In this document: positions 35,806 to 45,357 of the stretch, piece by piece
Layout: each line of letters begins with the position of its first letter
Numbering within the stretch: position 1 is the first letter of the stretch
Origin: Methylobacteriaceae bacterium
Lineage (GTDB): Bacteria; Pseudomonadota; Alphaproteobacteria; Rhizobiales; Beijerinckiaceae
Direction: 5' to 3'
DNA: 64,000 nt
Assembly (NCBI GenBank): GCA_947444195.1
Contig: CANEZL010000001.1
Location: 124,001 to 188,000, forward strand
The notes under the pieces: model-generated
Database searches by the model: none
What the model was told of the DNA's origin: nothing
The model's input: only the letters and a program-made list of their open reading frames with translations
Program-made: the position numbers and the translations under genes

Positions 35806-35828
35806 CCGCCGCCCAGGTCCGGCGGCGG
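35806..35828 (+). terminator. GC hairpin between rnpB and rsmH
   Basis: CCGCCGCC (35806-35813) pairs with GGCGGCGG (35821-35828) around a 7-base loop. It has no T-run. It could terminate transcripts reading past rnpB. Confidence 0.4.
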
Positions 35829-36170
35829 TCGGATCGGGGCGGAAACGGGGCCGCGGATAACGTTCGGTTAACCTTGCTCGGGTCAGATCGCAGGGCGCCG
35901 TCCGGCACCCCCCGATGCGTTGACGATCCTCCGAGGCCCATGTTACCCGGCATCATACCGTCAACGGCGTCGATCGGACCGGCGGGCACACCTCTCCGCG
36001 GAGCAGGGCGCGCCCGTCTGTGGATCGTTGCCCGGCAGGATTCCGACGACGCTCCAGGGAACCCGGAGACGCCCCCGCGTCCGGGTGCAGGTGCGCATGA
36101 TCCGATCCCCCGCAGGCGCCGCTCCGGCTCCCCGACAACCCACCGCGGCCGTGCCGCACCCCGCCGGGGC
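35829..36170. other. Leader region of the dcw cluster
   Basis: 342 bases between the GC hairpin and the chosen rsmH start. It contains a CtrA-like box near 35857-35872. An open frame in phase with rsmH crosses most of it, but its translation (arginine/proline rich) is not RsmH-like. No mraZ gene is present. Confidence 0.5.
35857..35872 (+). promoter_or_regulatory. CtrA-like box upstream of rsmH
   Basis: ATAA-CGTTCGG-TTAAC matches the CtrA consensus TTAA-N7-TTAAC except at the first base. CtrA controls division genes in many alphaproteobacteria. Position about 300 bases before rsmH suits a dcw promoter, but only sequence supports it. Confidence 0.45.
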
Positions 36171-37211
36171 GTGAGCGTGCGCCCCGGCTCCGGCGGACAG
36201 CCCGCACCGCACATCCCGGTTCTCCTCGACGAGGTTCTCGATACCCTGGCCCTGCCCGAGGCGGGGCTCGCCGTCGACGGCACCTTCGGCGCGGGCGGCT
36301 ACAGCCGCGCCATGCTCGCGGCCCGGCCGAGCTTGCGGGTCGTGGCCATCGACCGCGACCCCACCGCCATCGCCGCCGGCGCGGCCCTCGCCGCCGAATC
36401 CGGCGGGCGCCTTCGCCTGGTGGAGGGCTGTTTCGGCCGGCTCGACGCGCTCCTCGCCGAGGCCGGCGAGGCGCAGGCCGACCGGGTCGTGCTCGATATC
36501 GGGGTCTCCTCGATGCAGATCGACCGTCCGGAGCGGGGCTTCTCCTTCCGCAACGACGGGCCCCTCGACATGCGCATGGGCGCCGAAGGCCCGAGCGCGG
36601 CCGACCTCGTCAACGAGGGCGAGGAGGGCATGCTCGCCGACATCGTCTACCATTACGGGGAGGAGCGGCGCTCCCGCGCCGTGGCCCGCACCATCATCGA
36701 GGCGCGCCGCCGCGGCCGCATCGAGACCACGGGACAGCTCGCCGATCTCGTGGCCGGCGTGGTCCGCGCCGAGCCCGGCAGCGGCATCCATCCGGCGACC
36801 CGGACCTTCCAGGCCCTGCGCATCGCCGTGAACGACGAGCTCGGCGAGCTGGTGCGCGCGCTGCACGCCGCCGAGCAGGTTCTGCGCCCCGGCGGGCGCC
36901 TCGCGGTGGTCACCTTCCATTCCCTCGAGGACCGGATCGTCAAGCAGTTCTTCGCCGCCCGCAGCGGGCGCTCCGCGCAGGGCTCGCGGCACATGCCGGG
37001 GGGCTTGCGCGCCGGCGCCCCCGTGCGCAGCTTCACGCCGGTGACCAAGGGGCCGGTCCTGCCGGGCGAGGCGGAGGCGGCGCGCAACCCGCGGGCCCGC
37101 TCGGCCAAGCTCCGGGTGGCCGAGCGTACGGACGCCCCCGCGCCCGCACCGCTCGCCACGGTCGCCGCCCTGGCCTGCCTGCCCGCCTCCAGCGGCGGAG
37201 GACGCCGGTGA
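36171..37211 (+). CDS. rsmH: RsmH (MraW), 16S rRNA N4-cytidine methyltransferase
   Basis: RsmH methylates the N4 of cytidine 1402 of 16S rRNA in the decoding centre. The conserved opening [13 protein letters not shown] is followed by the SAM motif [14 protein letters not shown] and [31 protein letters not shown] and [15 protein letters not shown] are family hallmarks. The GTG at 36171 gives 346 residues; another GTG at 36177 is equally possible, and the open frame runs back to 35874 without similarity. It is the first gene of the dcw cluster here; its stop overlaps ftsL (GTGA). Confidence 0.93.
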   Translation: MSVRPGSGGQPAPHIPVLLDEVLDTLALPEAGLAVDGTFGAGGYSRAMLAARPSLRVVAIDRDPTAIAAGAALAAESGGRLRLVEGCFGRLDALLAEAGEAQADRVVLDIGVSSMQIDRPERGFSFRNDGPLDMRMGAEGPSAADLVNEGEEGMLADIVYHYGEERRSRAVARTIIEARRRGRIETTGQLADLVAGVVRAEPGSGIHPATRTFQALRIAVNDELGELVRALHAAEQVLRPGGRLAVVTFHSLEDRIVKQFFAARSGRSAQGSRHMPGGLRAGAPVRSFTPVTKGPVLPGEAEAARNPRARSAKLRVAERTDAPAPAPLATVAALACLPASSGGGRR

Positions 37212-37618
37212 TCCGCCTTCTCAACCTCCTCGCGGTCTGCGGCCTGATCGCCTCCGCGGTCTACGCCTACTCGACCAAGTACGACACGCTCTACCAGGGC
37301 GGCCAGGTCTCGAAGCTGAAGACCGCCCTGCACAAGGAGCGCCAAGCCATCGCGGTGCTGCGCGCCGAGTGGCAGCTCCTGACCCGGCCGGAGCGCCTCC
37401 AGGCGGCGGTGGAGAAGCACCTCGCCCTGGAGCCCATCGGCACCGTCCATCTCGGCCGGCTCTCCGACCTGCCGGCCCGGCCCGAGCGCGGCGACGAGAT
37501 CGGCCGGCTGCTGGCCGCCACGGCCACGCCGAAGGACAAGGCGCTCCCCGAGCCCCGCACCACCGGCGCCCTGACCCGCACCGTCACGACCCGTACGCCG
37601 TCCACGGCTTCGAGGTAG
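37208..37618 (+). CDS. ftsL: FtsL-like cell division protein
   Basis: This 136-residue bitopic protein has a short N-terminus, one transmembrane helix (residues 4-22, [19 protein letters not shown]) and a predicted coiled coil (about 30-65, [20 protein letters not shown]). This is the architecture of FtsL, which forms the FtsQLB complex that activates septal wall synthesis. FtsL is poorly conserved, so the call leans on topology and on position between rsmH and ftsI. The C-terminal threonine/proline-rich tail is unstructured. GTG start overlaps rsmH. Confidence 0.85.
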   Translation: MIRLLNLLAVCGLIASAVYAYSTKYDTLYQGGQVSKLKTALHKERQAIAVLRAEWQLLTRPERLQAAVEKHLALEPIGTVHLGRLSDLPARPERGDEIGRLLAATATPKDKALPEPRTTGALTRTVTTRTPSTASR

Positions 37619-37621
37619 CCC

Positions 37622-39463
37622 GTGTCCGAACACGCCCCTGATCCCAGAGACGCCGCCCCGGCCGCGGAGACCGCGCCGGAAGACGGCCGCCACGTCGAGA
37701 TCGTGCAGATCGAGGCGCCGCCGGAGCGGCCCGCGGGCGCCGGCCTCGCCGGGCTGGTGCGCGCCATGTTCCGCCTCGCCATCGAGCGCTCGCACGCCCG
37801 CGTCGCCGTGGTGGGCCTCGCCTTCGTCTGCATATTCGGCGCCATCGGCGGCAAGCTGGTCTACCGGGCCACCTTCGCCACCAAGATGTCGGAGGAGCAC
37901 CGCGTCGCCGCCGCCGCGACCACGGCGATCCGCCCGGACATCATCGACCGCAACGGCGAGATCCTGGCCACGGACATCCGCACGGTCTCGGTCTTCGCCG
38001 AGCCGCGCAACATCTACGACAAGGACGAGGCGGTCGAGCTGCTCACCGCCGTCCTGCCGGAACTGAACGCCACGGAACTGCGCGCCAAGCTCTCCACCAA
38101 GAAGGGCTTCGTCTGGGTTAAGCGCGAGCTGACCCCGCGCCAGCAGGCCGAGGTCCATCGCCTGGGCATCCCCGGCATCGGCTTCCTGCCCGACCACAAG
38201 CGGGTCTACCCGAACGGCATGGCCGCGGCCCACATCATCGGCGCGACGAACCTCGACAATATCGGCATCGCCGGCATCGAGAAATACATCGACAACCAGG
38301 GCAACAAGGCCCTCAACGAGTTCGGCCTGATCGGCAAGCAGACCGACCTGAAGCCGGTCCAGCTCTCCCTCGACCTGCGCGCGCAGTTCGCCGTGCGCGA
38401 CGAGCTCGCCAAGGGCGTGGAGCACTTCAGGGCCAAGGCCGGCGCCTCGATGATCATGGACGTGACCACCGGCGAGGTGATCGCCCTGGTCTCGCTGCCG
38501 GATTTCGACCCGAACAACCCGGTGGACGCCCTGTCCGACGACAAGATCAACCGCATGAACGTCGGCGTCTACGAGATGGGCTCGACCTTCAAGGCGATGA
38601 CGCTGGCCATGGCCCTCGATTCCGGCAAGTTCACCGTGAACTCGACCTTCGACACCCGCGGCGGCGTGCTGAACTGGGGCCGGCAGAAAATCCACGAGTA
38701 CCACGGCACCAACCGGGTCATCACCATGCCGGAGGTGTTCACGCACTCCTCCAACATCGGCTCGGCCAAGATGGCCCTCGGCATCGGCGTGCCCGGCCAC
38801 AAGGCCTTCCTGAAGAAGATGGGCCTTCTCGACCGCCTGCGCACGGAACTGCCGGAATCGGCCTCGCCGATCATCCCGCCGCGCTGGACCGAGATCAACA
38901 CGATCACCATCGCCTTCGGCCACGGCCTCGCGGTGGCCCCGCTCCAGGCCTCGGCGGCGGTGGCCGCGATCGCCAACGGCGGCTTCCTGATGACGCCGAC
39001 CTTCCTCAAGACCAACGCCGAGGACGCGATGGCCAAGGCCACGCGGGTGCTCAAGCCCGAGACCAGCGAGGCGATGCGCTTCATCATGCGCCTCAACGCG
39101 GTCGAGGGCTCGGCCAAGAAGGCGTCGATCCCGTACTACTACGTGGGCGGCAAGACCGGCACGGCCGAGAAGGTGATCGGCGGGCGCTACGTGAAGAACC
39201 GCCTGTTCACGACCTTCATGGCGGCGTCGCCCATGAACAACCCGAAATACCTCTTCGTCACCATCATGGACGAGCCGCAGGGCCTGCCGGAATCGGGCGG
39301 CTACGCCACCGCCGCCTGGAACTCGGGCGTGGTGACGGGGCGGGTGATCGAGCGCGTCTCCCCCATCCTCGGCCTGCCGCCGCAGTTCGATCCGCCGGTG
39401 AAGCCCTTCCCGCTGATGGTGAAGCTCGGCGCCTACCACGCCGACAAGGTCGACGGGCGATGA
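37622..39463 (+). CDS. ftsI: FtsI (PBP3), septal peptidoglycan transpeptidase
   Basis: FtsI (613 residues) cross-links peptidoglycan at the septum as the partner of FtsW. A cytoplasmic tail of about 60 residues precedes the membrane helix (61-80). The pedestal domain begins at RPDIIDRNGEILATDIRTVS. Penicillin-binding motifs are S321-T-F-K324, S376-S-N378 and K511-T-G-T514. GTG start lies 3 bases after ftsL, and the stop overlaps murE (ATGA). No C-terminal PASTA domain is present. Confidence 0.95.
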   Translation: MSEHAPDPRDAAPAAETAPEDGRHVEIVQIEAPPERPAGAGLAGLVRAMFRLAIERSHARVAVVGLAFVCIFGAIGGKLVYRATFATKMSEEHRVAAAATTAIRPDIIDRNGEILATDIRTVSVFAEPRNIYDKDEAVELLTAVLPELNATELRAKLSTKKGFVWVKRELTPRQQAEVHRLGIPGIGFLPDHKRVYPNGMAAAHIIGATNLDNIGIAGIEKYIDNQGNKALNEFGLIGKQTDLKPVQLSLDLRAQFAVRDELAKGVEHFRAKAGASMIMDVTTGEVIALVSLPDFDPNNPVDALSDDKINRMNVGVYEMGSTFKAMTLAMALDSGKFTVNSTFDTRGGVLNWGRQKIHEYHGTNRVITMPEVFTHSSNIGSAKMALGIGVPGHKAFLKKMGLLDRLRTELPESASPIIPPRWTEINTITIAFGHGLAVAPLQASAAVAAIANGGFLMTPTFLKTNAEDAMAKATRVLKPETSEAMRFIMRLNAVEGSAKKASIPYYYVGGKTGTAEKVIGGRYVKNRLFTTFMAASPMNNPKYLFVTIMDEPQGLPESGGYATAAWNSGVVTGRVIERVSPILGLPPQFDPPVKPFPLMVKLGAYHADKVDGR

Positions 39464-40914
39464 GCGCTTCCCTCGCGGCGCTGTTCCCCGAGGCCGGCGC
39501 GGATTGCGCCGGCCTGCCCGTCGCGGCGGTCACGGCCGACAGCCGCCGGGTCGGCCCGGGCAGCGTCTTCGTGGCGGTGCCCGGCACCCGGGCGGACGGG
39601 CGCCTGTTCGCGGCCTCCGCGGCCGCGGCCGGCGCCGTGGCCGTCGCGGGGGAGGGGGCGCGTCCGGAAGACCTGCCGGCCGCGACGCCCTGGATCGCGG
39701 TTCCCGACGCGCGCCGCGCCCTGGCGCTCGCCGCGGCCGGCTTGTACCCCGCCCAGCCCGGCACCGTGGTCGCCGTCACCGGCACCGCGGGCAAGAGCTC
39801 GGTGGCCGATTTCGTGCGCCAGATCCTCGCCCGCCTCGGGCGCGCCTCGGCGAGCCTCGGCACGGTCGGCATCGTCACGAGCGCCGGCGCGGTCTACGGC
39901 TCGCTGACGACGCCCGATCCGGTCACTCTGCACGCGACCCTGGCGCGGCTCACCGACGAGGGCATCACCGACCTCGCCGTGGAGGCCTCCTCCCACGGGA
40001 TCGAGCAGCGCCGCCTCGACGGGGTGCGCCTGTCCGCGGCGGGCTTCACCAATCTCGGCCGCGACCATCTCGACTATCATCCCGACATCGAGAGCTATCT
40101 CGACGCCAAGCTGCGCCTGTTCACGACGCTGCTGCCGGCGGGCTGCCCGGCGATCGTCAACGCCGACGGGGCCTATGCCGACCGGGTCGTGGCCGCAGCG
40201 GAGGCCGCGGGCCGGCCCGTGCGCACCACGGGCGCCGCCGGGCGCCATATCCGCCTGCGGGCGCGGGCGACCGAGGGCTTCGCCCAGCGCCTCGATCTCG
40301 AGGGCGATTACGGCCCGCGCAGCGTCAGCGTGCCCCTCGTGGGCGCCTTCCAGGTGGAGAACGCCCTGGTGGCCGCGGGCCTCGTCCTCGCCACGGAGGC
40401 GGGGGCGGCCGATCCGGACGCTGTCTTCGCGGCGCTTGCCCACCTCACCGGCGTCCCGGGGCGGATGGAGCGCGTGGGCGAGGTGCGCGGCGCCCTCTGC
40501 CTCGTGGACTACGCCCACAAGCCGGAGGCGCTGGAGAGCGTGCTCACGGCGCTCCGCCCGTTCGCCACCGGCCGCCTCGTCTGCGTGTTCGGCTGCGGCG
40601 GCGACCGCGACCGCGGCAAGCGACCGCTCATGGGCGCGATCGCCGCCCGCCTCGCCGACCGGGTGATCGTCACCGACGACAACCCCCGCAGCGAGGCGCC
40701 CGCCGCGATCCGCGCCGCGATCCTGGAGGCCGCGCCCGGCGCGGAGGAGATCGGCGACCGGGCCGAGGCGATCGGCACGGCCGTGCGCGGTCTCGGGCCG
40801 GGCGACGTGCTGGTGGTCGCCGGCAAGGGCCACGAAACCGGCCAGATCGTGGGCGATCGCACCCTTCCGTTCTCGGACCACGCGGTGGTCCGCGCCGCGA
40901 TCGCGGGCGGATGA
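39460..40914 (+). CDS. murE: MurE, UDP-MurNAc-L-Ala-D-Glu:meso-diaminopimelate ligase
   Basis: MurE (484 residues) adds the third residue of the peptidoglycan stem peptide. The ATP site is VTGTAGKSSVADF near residue 109 (alanine and serine at positions where many MurE have asparagine and threonine). VEASSHGIEQRRL carries a further conserved histidine. The DDNPRSE motif at about residue 407 marks specificity for meso-diaminopimelate rather than lysine. The start overlaps ftsI by four bases. Confidence 0.95.
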   Translation: MSASLAALFPEAGADCAGLPVAAVTADSRRVGPGSVFVAVPGTRADGRLFAASAAAAGAVAVAGEGARPEDLPAATPWIAVPDARRALALAAAGLYPAQPGTVVAVTGTAGKSSVADFVRQILARLGRASASLGTVGIVTSAGAVYGSLTTPDPVTLHATLARLTDEGITDLAVEASSHGIEQRRLDGVRLSAAGFTNLGRDHLDYHPDIESYLDAKLRLFTTLLPAGCPAIVNADGAYADRVVAAAEAAGRPVRTTGAAGRHIRLRARATEGFAQRLDLEGDYGPRSVSVPLVGAFQVENALVAAGLVLATEAGAADPDAVFAALAHLTGVPGRMERVGEVRGALCLVDYAHKPEALESVLTALRPFATGRLVCVFGCGGDRDRGKRPLMGAIAARLADRVIVTDDNPRSEAPAAIRAAILEAAPGAEEIGDRAEAIGTAVRGLGPGDVLVVAGKGHETGQIVGDRTLPFSDHAVVRAAIAGG

Positions 40915-40965
40915 GAGCCCGCCGTCCCGTCTCGGGGCGGCGCGCGCAATACGGATCGGACGACG

Positions 40966-42423
40966 ATGACGGATCTCTGGACCCCGCAAGCCCTGGAGGA
41001 GGCCACCGGCGGCACTCTCGTGGGCGCGCCGCGTGCCGTGACCGGCGCCTCGATCGACACCCGCACCCTCCAGCCGGGCGACCTGTTCTTCGCGATCCGG
41101 GGCGATGCCCGCGACGGGCACGATTTCGTGGCCGACGCTCTCGGGCGCGGGGCCGGCGCGGCGGTGGTGGCGCGGGACCGCGCCGCGGCGCTCAGGTCCC
41201 ACGGCCCCGTCCTCGCCGTTCCGGGGGACGGGCCCGACCCCGTCCTCGACGCCATGCGGGCCCTCGGCCGGGCGGCGCGTGCCCGCACCGGCGCGTCCGT
41301 GGTCGCGGTGACGGGCTCGGTGGGCAAGACCGGCACGAAGGAGGCCCTGCGCCACGTGCTCGGCGCGCAAGGGGCGACGCATGCCTCGGTCGCCTCCTAC
41401 AACAACCATTGGGGGGTGCCGCTGACGCTGGCGCGGATGCCGGCGGAGACGCGCTACGGCGTGTTCGAGGTCGGCATGAACCACGCTCACGAGATCCTGC
41501 CGCTCACCGCCCAGGTGCGCCCCGACGTGGCGCTGATCACCACGGTGGAGCCCGTCCATATCGAGCACTTCCCCTCGCTCTCGGCCATCGCGGACGCCAA
41601 GGGCGAGATCTTCTTCGGGCTGAAGCCCGGCGGCGTCGCCGTGATCAACCGCGACAACCCGAACTTCTCGCGCCTCCTCGCCCATGCCCAGGCCTCGCCC
41701 GCGGGCCGGGTCGTCAGCTTCGGCGAGCACGAAGGCGCCGACGTGCGGGCGCTGCGCATCGTCCTGCGGCCCGACCTCTCGGTGGTCGACGCGGTGGTGA
41801 TGGGCCAGCCCGTCACCTACCGGCTGGGCACCGCGGGCCGGCACGCCGCCATGAACTCGCTGGGCGTGCTGGCGGCGGTGCACAGCCTGGGCGCCGACCT
41901 CGCCCAGGCCGCGCTCGCCCTGTCGCGCCTGAGCCCGCCCGCCGGGCGCGGCGAGCGCACGGCCCTGCGCTTGGCCGACGGCGAGGCCTTCCTCGTGGAC
42001 GAGAGCTACAACGCCAACCCGGCCTCCGTGCGGGCCGCGCTCGCCACCCTCGCCGGCATCGAGACGGGTCCGCGCGGGCGCCGCATCGCCGTGCTCGGCG
42101 ACATGCTGGAACTCGGCCCCACCAGCGAGGACCTGCATCGGGGCCTCGCCGAGGCGGTGGAGGCCGCCGGCATCGACCTCGTCTTCACCGCGGGAACGCG
42201 CATGCGCCACCTGTTCGAGGCCCTGCCGATGAGCCGGCGCGGCATCGCGGCGGCGGAGTCCGGCGACCTCGTCGAGCCGCTGGCCAAGCTCCTGCGCGCG
42301 GGCGACGCCGTGATGGTCAAGGGTTCGAACAGCATCCGCATGGGGCGCATTGTCGAGGCGCTCAAAGCCCGCTACGCGGATGCTGCACCGCAACGTGATT
42401 CGGCTGCGGCCGCCGCGCCCTGA
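40966..42423 (+). CDS. murF: MurF, UDP-MurNAc-tripeptide D-Ala-D-Ala ligase
   Basis: MurF (485 residues) attaches D-Ala-D-Ala to the UDP-MurNAc tripeptide. The P-loop is VTGSVGKTGTKEAL near residue 116. ASYNNHWGVPLTLARM, EVGMNHAHEI and DESYNANPASVRAAL are strong family signatures. A 51-base gap separates it from murE. The C-terminal alanine-rich tail is variable. No unusual features. Confidence 0.95.
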   Translation: MTDLWTPQALEEATGGTLVGAPRAVTGASIDTRTLQPGDLFFAIRGDARDGHDFVADALGRGAGAAVVARDRAAALRSHGPVLAVPGDGPDPVLDAMRALGRAARARTGASVVAVTGSVGKTGTKEALRHVLGAQGATHASVASYNNHWGVPLTLARMPAETRYGVFEVGMNHAHEILPLTAQVRPDVALITTVEPVHIEHFPSLSAIADAKGEIFFGLKPGGVAVINRDNPNFSRLLAHAQASPAGRVVSFGEHEGADVRALRIVLRPDLSVVDAVVMGQPVTYRLGTAGRHAAMNSLGVLAAVHSLGADLAQAALALSRLSPPAGRGERTALRLADGEAFLVDESYNANPASVRAALATLAGIETGPRGRRIAVLGDMLELGPTSEDLHRGLAEAVEAAGIDLVFTAGTRMRHLFEALPMSRRGIAAAESGDLVEPLAKLLRAGDAVMVKGSNSIRMGRIVEALKARYADAAPQRDSAAAAAP

Positions 42424-42501
42424 GGGGGCGCCCGCCCCATGTCCGGCGGGCCGGCCCGCCGGTCCCCGTCACCCCCCGAACGAGCAGGCTCAGCCCCTCC
42501 G

Positions 42502-43587
42502 ATGCTGTATCTCCTGTCGGAACTGAGCGGCACGCTGTCGGCGCTCAACGTCTTCCGCTACATCACCTTCCGCACCGGCGGCGCCCTGTTCACGGCGGGC
42601 CTGTTCGTGTTCTGGTTCGGCCCCTGGATCATCTCCCTGCTGCGCCTGCGCCAGGGCAAGGGCCAGCCGATCCGCGAGGACGGGCCGCAGGCCCATCTGC
42701 TGACGAAGCGGGGCACGCCGACCATGGGCGGCCTGATGATCCTGGCGGGCGCCGTGGTCGCCGTGCTGCTCTGGGCGAACCCGCGCAACCACTACGTCTG
42801 GATCACCCTGGCGGTGACCCTGGGCTTCGGGGCGATCGGCTTCTACGACGACTATCTCAAGGTCACGAAGCAGTCCCACAAGGGCTTCTCCGGCCGCTCG
42901 CGCCTGCTGCTGGAAGCGCTGCTCGCCATCTCGGCCTGCGCGGCGATCTCGTACTTCTCGCCCGCTCCCCTGCAGAACCAGCTCGCCTTCCCCGTCTTCA
43001 AGGACGCGCTGCTCAACCTCGGCATCTTCTACGTCCTGTTCGGCGGCTTCGTGATCGTGGGCGCGGGCAACGCGGTGAACATGACCGACGGCCTCGACGG
43101 CCTGGCCATCGTGCCGGTCATGATCGCCTGCGGCACCTTCGGCGTGATCGCCTACCTCGTCGGCAACTCCTTCACCGCGAGCTACCTCCAGGTGAACTAC
43201 GTGCGCGACACGGGCGAGCTCGCCGTGGTCTGCGGCGCGGTGATCGGTGCGGGCCTCGGCTTCCTCTGGTTCAACGCGCCCCCCGCGCAGATCTTCATGG
43301 GCGATACCGGATCCCTCGCGCTCGGCGGCCTGCTCGGCACCATCGCGGTCGCCACCAAGCACGAGATCGTTCTGGCCATCGTCGGCGGCCTGTTCGTCCT
43401 GGAGATGATGTCGGTGATCATCCAGGTCGCCTCCTTCAAGCTCACGGGCAAGCGCGTCTTCCGCATGGCGCCGATCCACCACCATTTCGAGCAGAAGGGC
43501 TGGAAGGAGGCGCAGGTGGTGATCCGCTTCTGGATCATCGCGGTCATCCTGGCGCTCGCGGGCCTCGCCACGCTCAAGCTGCGCTGA
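42502..43587 (+). CDS. mraY: MraY, phospho-MurNAc-pentapeptide transferase
   Basis: MraY (361 residues) makes lipid I at the inner membrane by moving phospho-MurNAc-pentapeptide to undecaprenyl phosphate. About ten membrane helices are visible. Catalytic landmarks are [24 protein letters not shown] and [15 protein letters not shown]. The ATG at 42502 opens the conserved MLYLLSEL N-terminus; an upstream in-frame ATG at 42439 would add a non-conserved extension. A palindromic repeat lies in the gap before murD. Confidence 0.95.
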   Translation: MLYLLSELSGTLSALNVFRYITFRTGGALFTAGLFVFWFGPWIISLLRLRQGKGQPIREDGPQAHLLTKRGTPTMGGLMILAGAVVAVLLWANPRNHYVWITLAVTLGFGAIGFYDDYLKVTKQSHKGFSGRSRLLLEALLAISACAAISYFSPAPLQNQLAFPVFKDALLNLGIFYVLFGGFVIVGAGNAVNMTDGLDGLAIVPVMIACGTFGVIAYLVGNSFTASYLQVNYVRDTGELAVVCGAVIGAGLGFLWFNAPPAQIFMGDTGSLALGGLLGTIAVATKHEIVLAIVGGLFVLEMMSVIIQVASFKLTGKRVFRMAPIHHHFEQKGWKEAQVVIRFWIIAVILALAGLATLKLR

Positions 43588-43639
43588 AAACTCGGCCGGC
43601 TTGCGACTCGTCCGGCACCGGCTCTATCGTATTGTGGTG

Positions 43640-43684
43640 GCACGATGATCCCGGAAAGGCGGTTTCCACTTTTCCGCGTCGTGC
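43640..43684. repeat. Palindromic intergenic repeat, copy 2
   Basis: GCACGA (43640-43645) and TCGTGC (43679-43684) frame a core of GGAAAGG...CCACTTTTCCG. The element resembles copy 1 at 30901-30947 and the family of about 45-bp palindromes widespread in Rhizobiales. It sits in the 151-base gap between mraY and murD on the same transcript. Confidence 0.6.
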
Positions 43685-43738
43685 TCTAGGAGGAGCGTCC
43701 GCGCGCCCCTGGGGCGCGACCGTTTCCAGAGCCCGCGC

Positions 43739-45112
43739 ATGACCCCGATCACCACCTTCGCGGACCGCACCGTCGCCCTGTTCGGCCTCGGCGGATCGGG
43801 GCTCGCCACGGCGCGCGCCCTGCAGGCGGGGGGCGCCCGCGTGCTCGCCTGGGACGACAGCGTCGAGAGCGTGGCGCGGGCCCACGAGGCCGGGATCGAG
43901 ACGGCGGACCTGCGCCAAGTCGACTGGACCGGCATCGCCGCCTTCGTCCTGGCCCCGGGCGTGCCCCTGACCCATCCCGCCCCGCACTGGACCGTGGGCC
44001 TCGCCCGCGAGGCCGGCGTCGAGATCGTCGGCGACATCGAGCTGTTCTGCCGCGAGCGGGCGAAGAGCGCGCCGGGAAGCCCGTTCGTGGCGATCACCGG
44101 CACCAACGGCAAGTCGACCACCACAGCCCTGATCAGCCACATCCTGGCCCAGGCCGGCCGCGACGTGCAGATGGGCGGCAATATCGGCACCGCGATCCTG
44201 TCGCTGGAGCCGCCGGCCGACACGCGCGTCCACGTGATCGAGATGTCCTCGTTCCAGATCGACCTGACGCCGTCGCTGAACCCGAGCGTCGGGGTCCTGC
44301 TCAACGTCACCCCCGACCATCTCGACCGGCACGGCACGCTGGAGCAGTACGCCGCGATCAAGGAGCGCCTGATCCAGGGCGCGGATCTGGCCGTCGTCGG
44401 CATCGACGACCGCCCGAGCCGCGAGATCGCGGAGCGCCGGGGCGAGCGGCTCGTGCGCGTGCACGTGCCCCGCGACGCCACCCTCTCGGCCGACGCCCTG
44501 ATCGTCCGGGACGCCGCGGTGCTTGGTCCGGACGGTACCCGTCTCGCCGATCTCGCGGGGCTCGGCGCGCTTCGCGGCGCCCACAACTGGCAGAACGCGG
44601 CGGTCGCCGTCGCGGTCGCGCGGGCGCTCGGCCTGGAGCCCGCGGCGATCCAGGCGGGGCTCGCCTCGTTCCCCGGCCTGCCGCACCGGATGGAGGAGGT
44701 GGCGCGCCGGGGCGCGGTGCTCTTCGTCAACGACTCGAAGGCGACGAACGCGGATTCCACCGAGAAGGCGCTCACCGCCTTCCGCGACATCCACTGGATC
44801 CTCGGCGGCAAGGCCAAGGAGGGCGGCATCTTCCCGCTGGTGCCGTATTTCGAGCGGATCGCCCACGCCTACCTGATCGGCGCGGCCTCGGACGCCTTCG
44901 CCGCCACCCTGGAGGGCGCCGTGCCCTACACCCGCTGCGAGATCCTGGAGGCCGCGGTGCCTGCCGCCGCCGCGGGTGCCGCCGCCTCGGGCGCCCCCGA
45001 GCCCGTGGTGCTGCTCTCGCCGGCCTGCGCCTCCTACGACCAGTACCGCTCCTTCGAGCAGCGCGGCGACCATTTCCGCGCCCTGGTCCGCGGGCTGGCC
45101 GACGAATCGTAG
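43739..45112 (+). CDS. murD: MurD, UDP-MurNAc-L-alanine:D-glutamate ligase
   Basis: MurD (457 residues) adds D-glutamate to UDP-MurNAc-alanine. The ATP site is [14 protein letters not shown] near residue 123. [32 protein letters not shown] and the C-terminal [20 protein letters not shown] are typical. A ribosome-binding site is not obvious right before the ATG. After its stop the dcw run is interrupted by two signalling genes before ftsW. Confidence 0.95.
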   Translation: MTPITTFADRTVALFGLGGSGLATARALQAGGARVLAWDDSVESVARAHEAGIETADLRQVDWTGIAAFVLAPGVPLTHPAPHWTVGLAREAGVEIVGDIELFCRERAKSAPGSPFVAITGTNGKSTTTALISHILAQAGRDVQMGGNIGTAILSLEPPADTRVHVIEMSSFQIDLTPSLNPSVGVLLNVTPDHLDRHGTLEQYAAIKERLIQGADLAVVGIDDRPSREIAERRGERLVRVHVPRDATLSADALIVRDAAVLGPDGTRLADLAGLGALRGAHNWQNAAVAVAVARALGLEPAAIQAGLASFPGLPHRMEEVARRGAVLFVNDSKATNADSTEKALTAFRDIHWILGGKAKEGGIFPLVPYFERIAHAYLIGAASDAFAATLEGAVPYTRCEILEAAVPAAAAGAAASGAPEPVVLLSPACASYDQYRSFEQRGDHFRALVRGLADES

Positions 45113-45357
45113 GCCCGGATCCGGGGGCCGCCGCGACCGCGCGCCGACATTTCGGGACCGCAGGAACGAAGGAGGTGGTGCGAGACTTTTCCCACCGATC
45201 TCGATCGCGGTGACCGCACAGACGAAGGATCCGACAGGATCGCGTCCTTCGGCGCGTCCGCTCCGGCGGACGAAGCGGATGCCGAGATGCGAATCAGATT
45301 GCGCACAAGCGAGTGATCCCTATCTAACCCGCTGGGACCGGCGGGCCGTGGGGCGCT

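Noticed and set aside
35874-36170. Long N-terminal extension of RsmH
   Set aside because: Low-complexity arginine/proline sequence absent from the family; the conserved protein begins near 36171-36210.
45163-45190. GGAAC resembling an EcfG-type -35 element before the LOV kinase
   Set aside because: No matching CGTT -10 element occurs at 16-18 bases, so a general-stress promoter is not supported.
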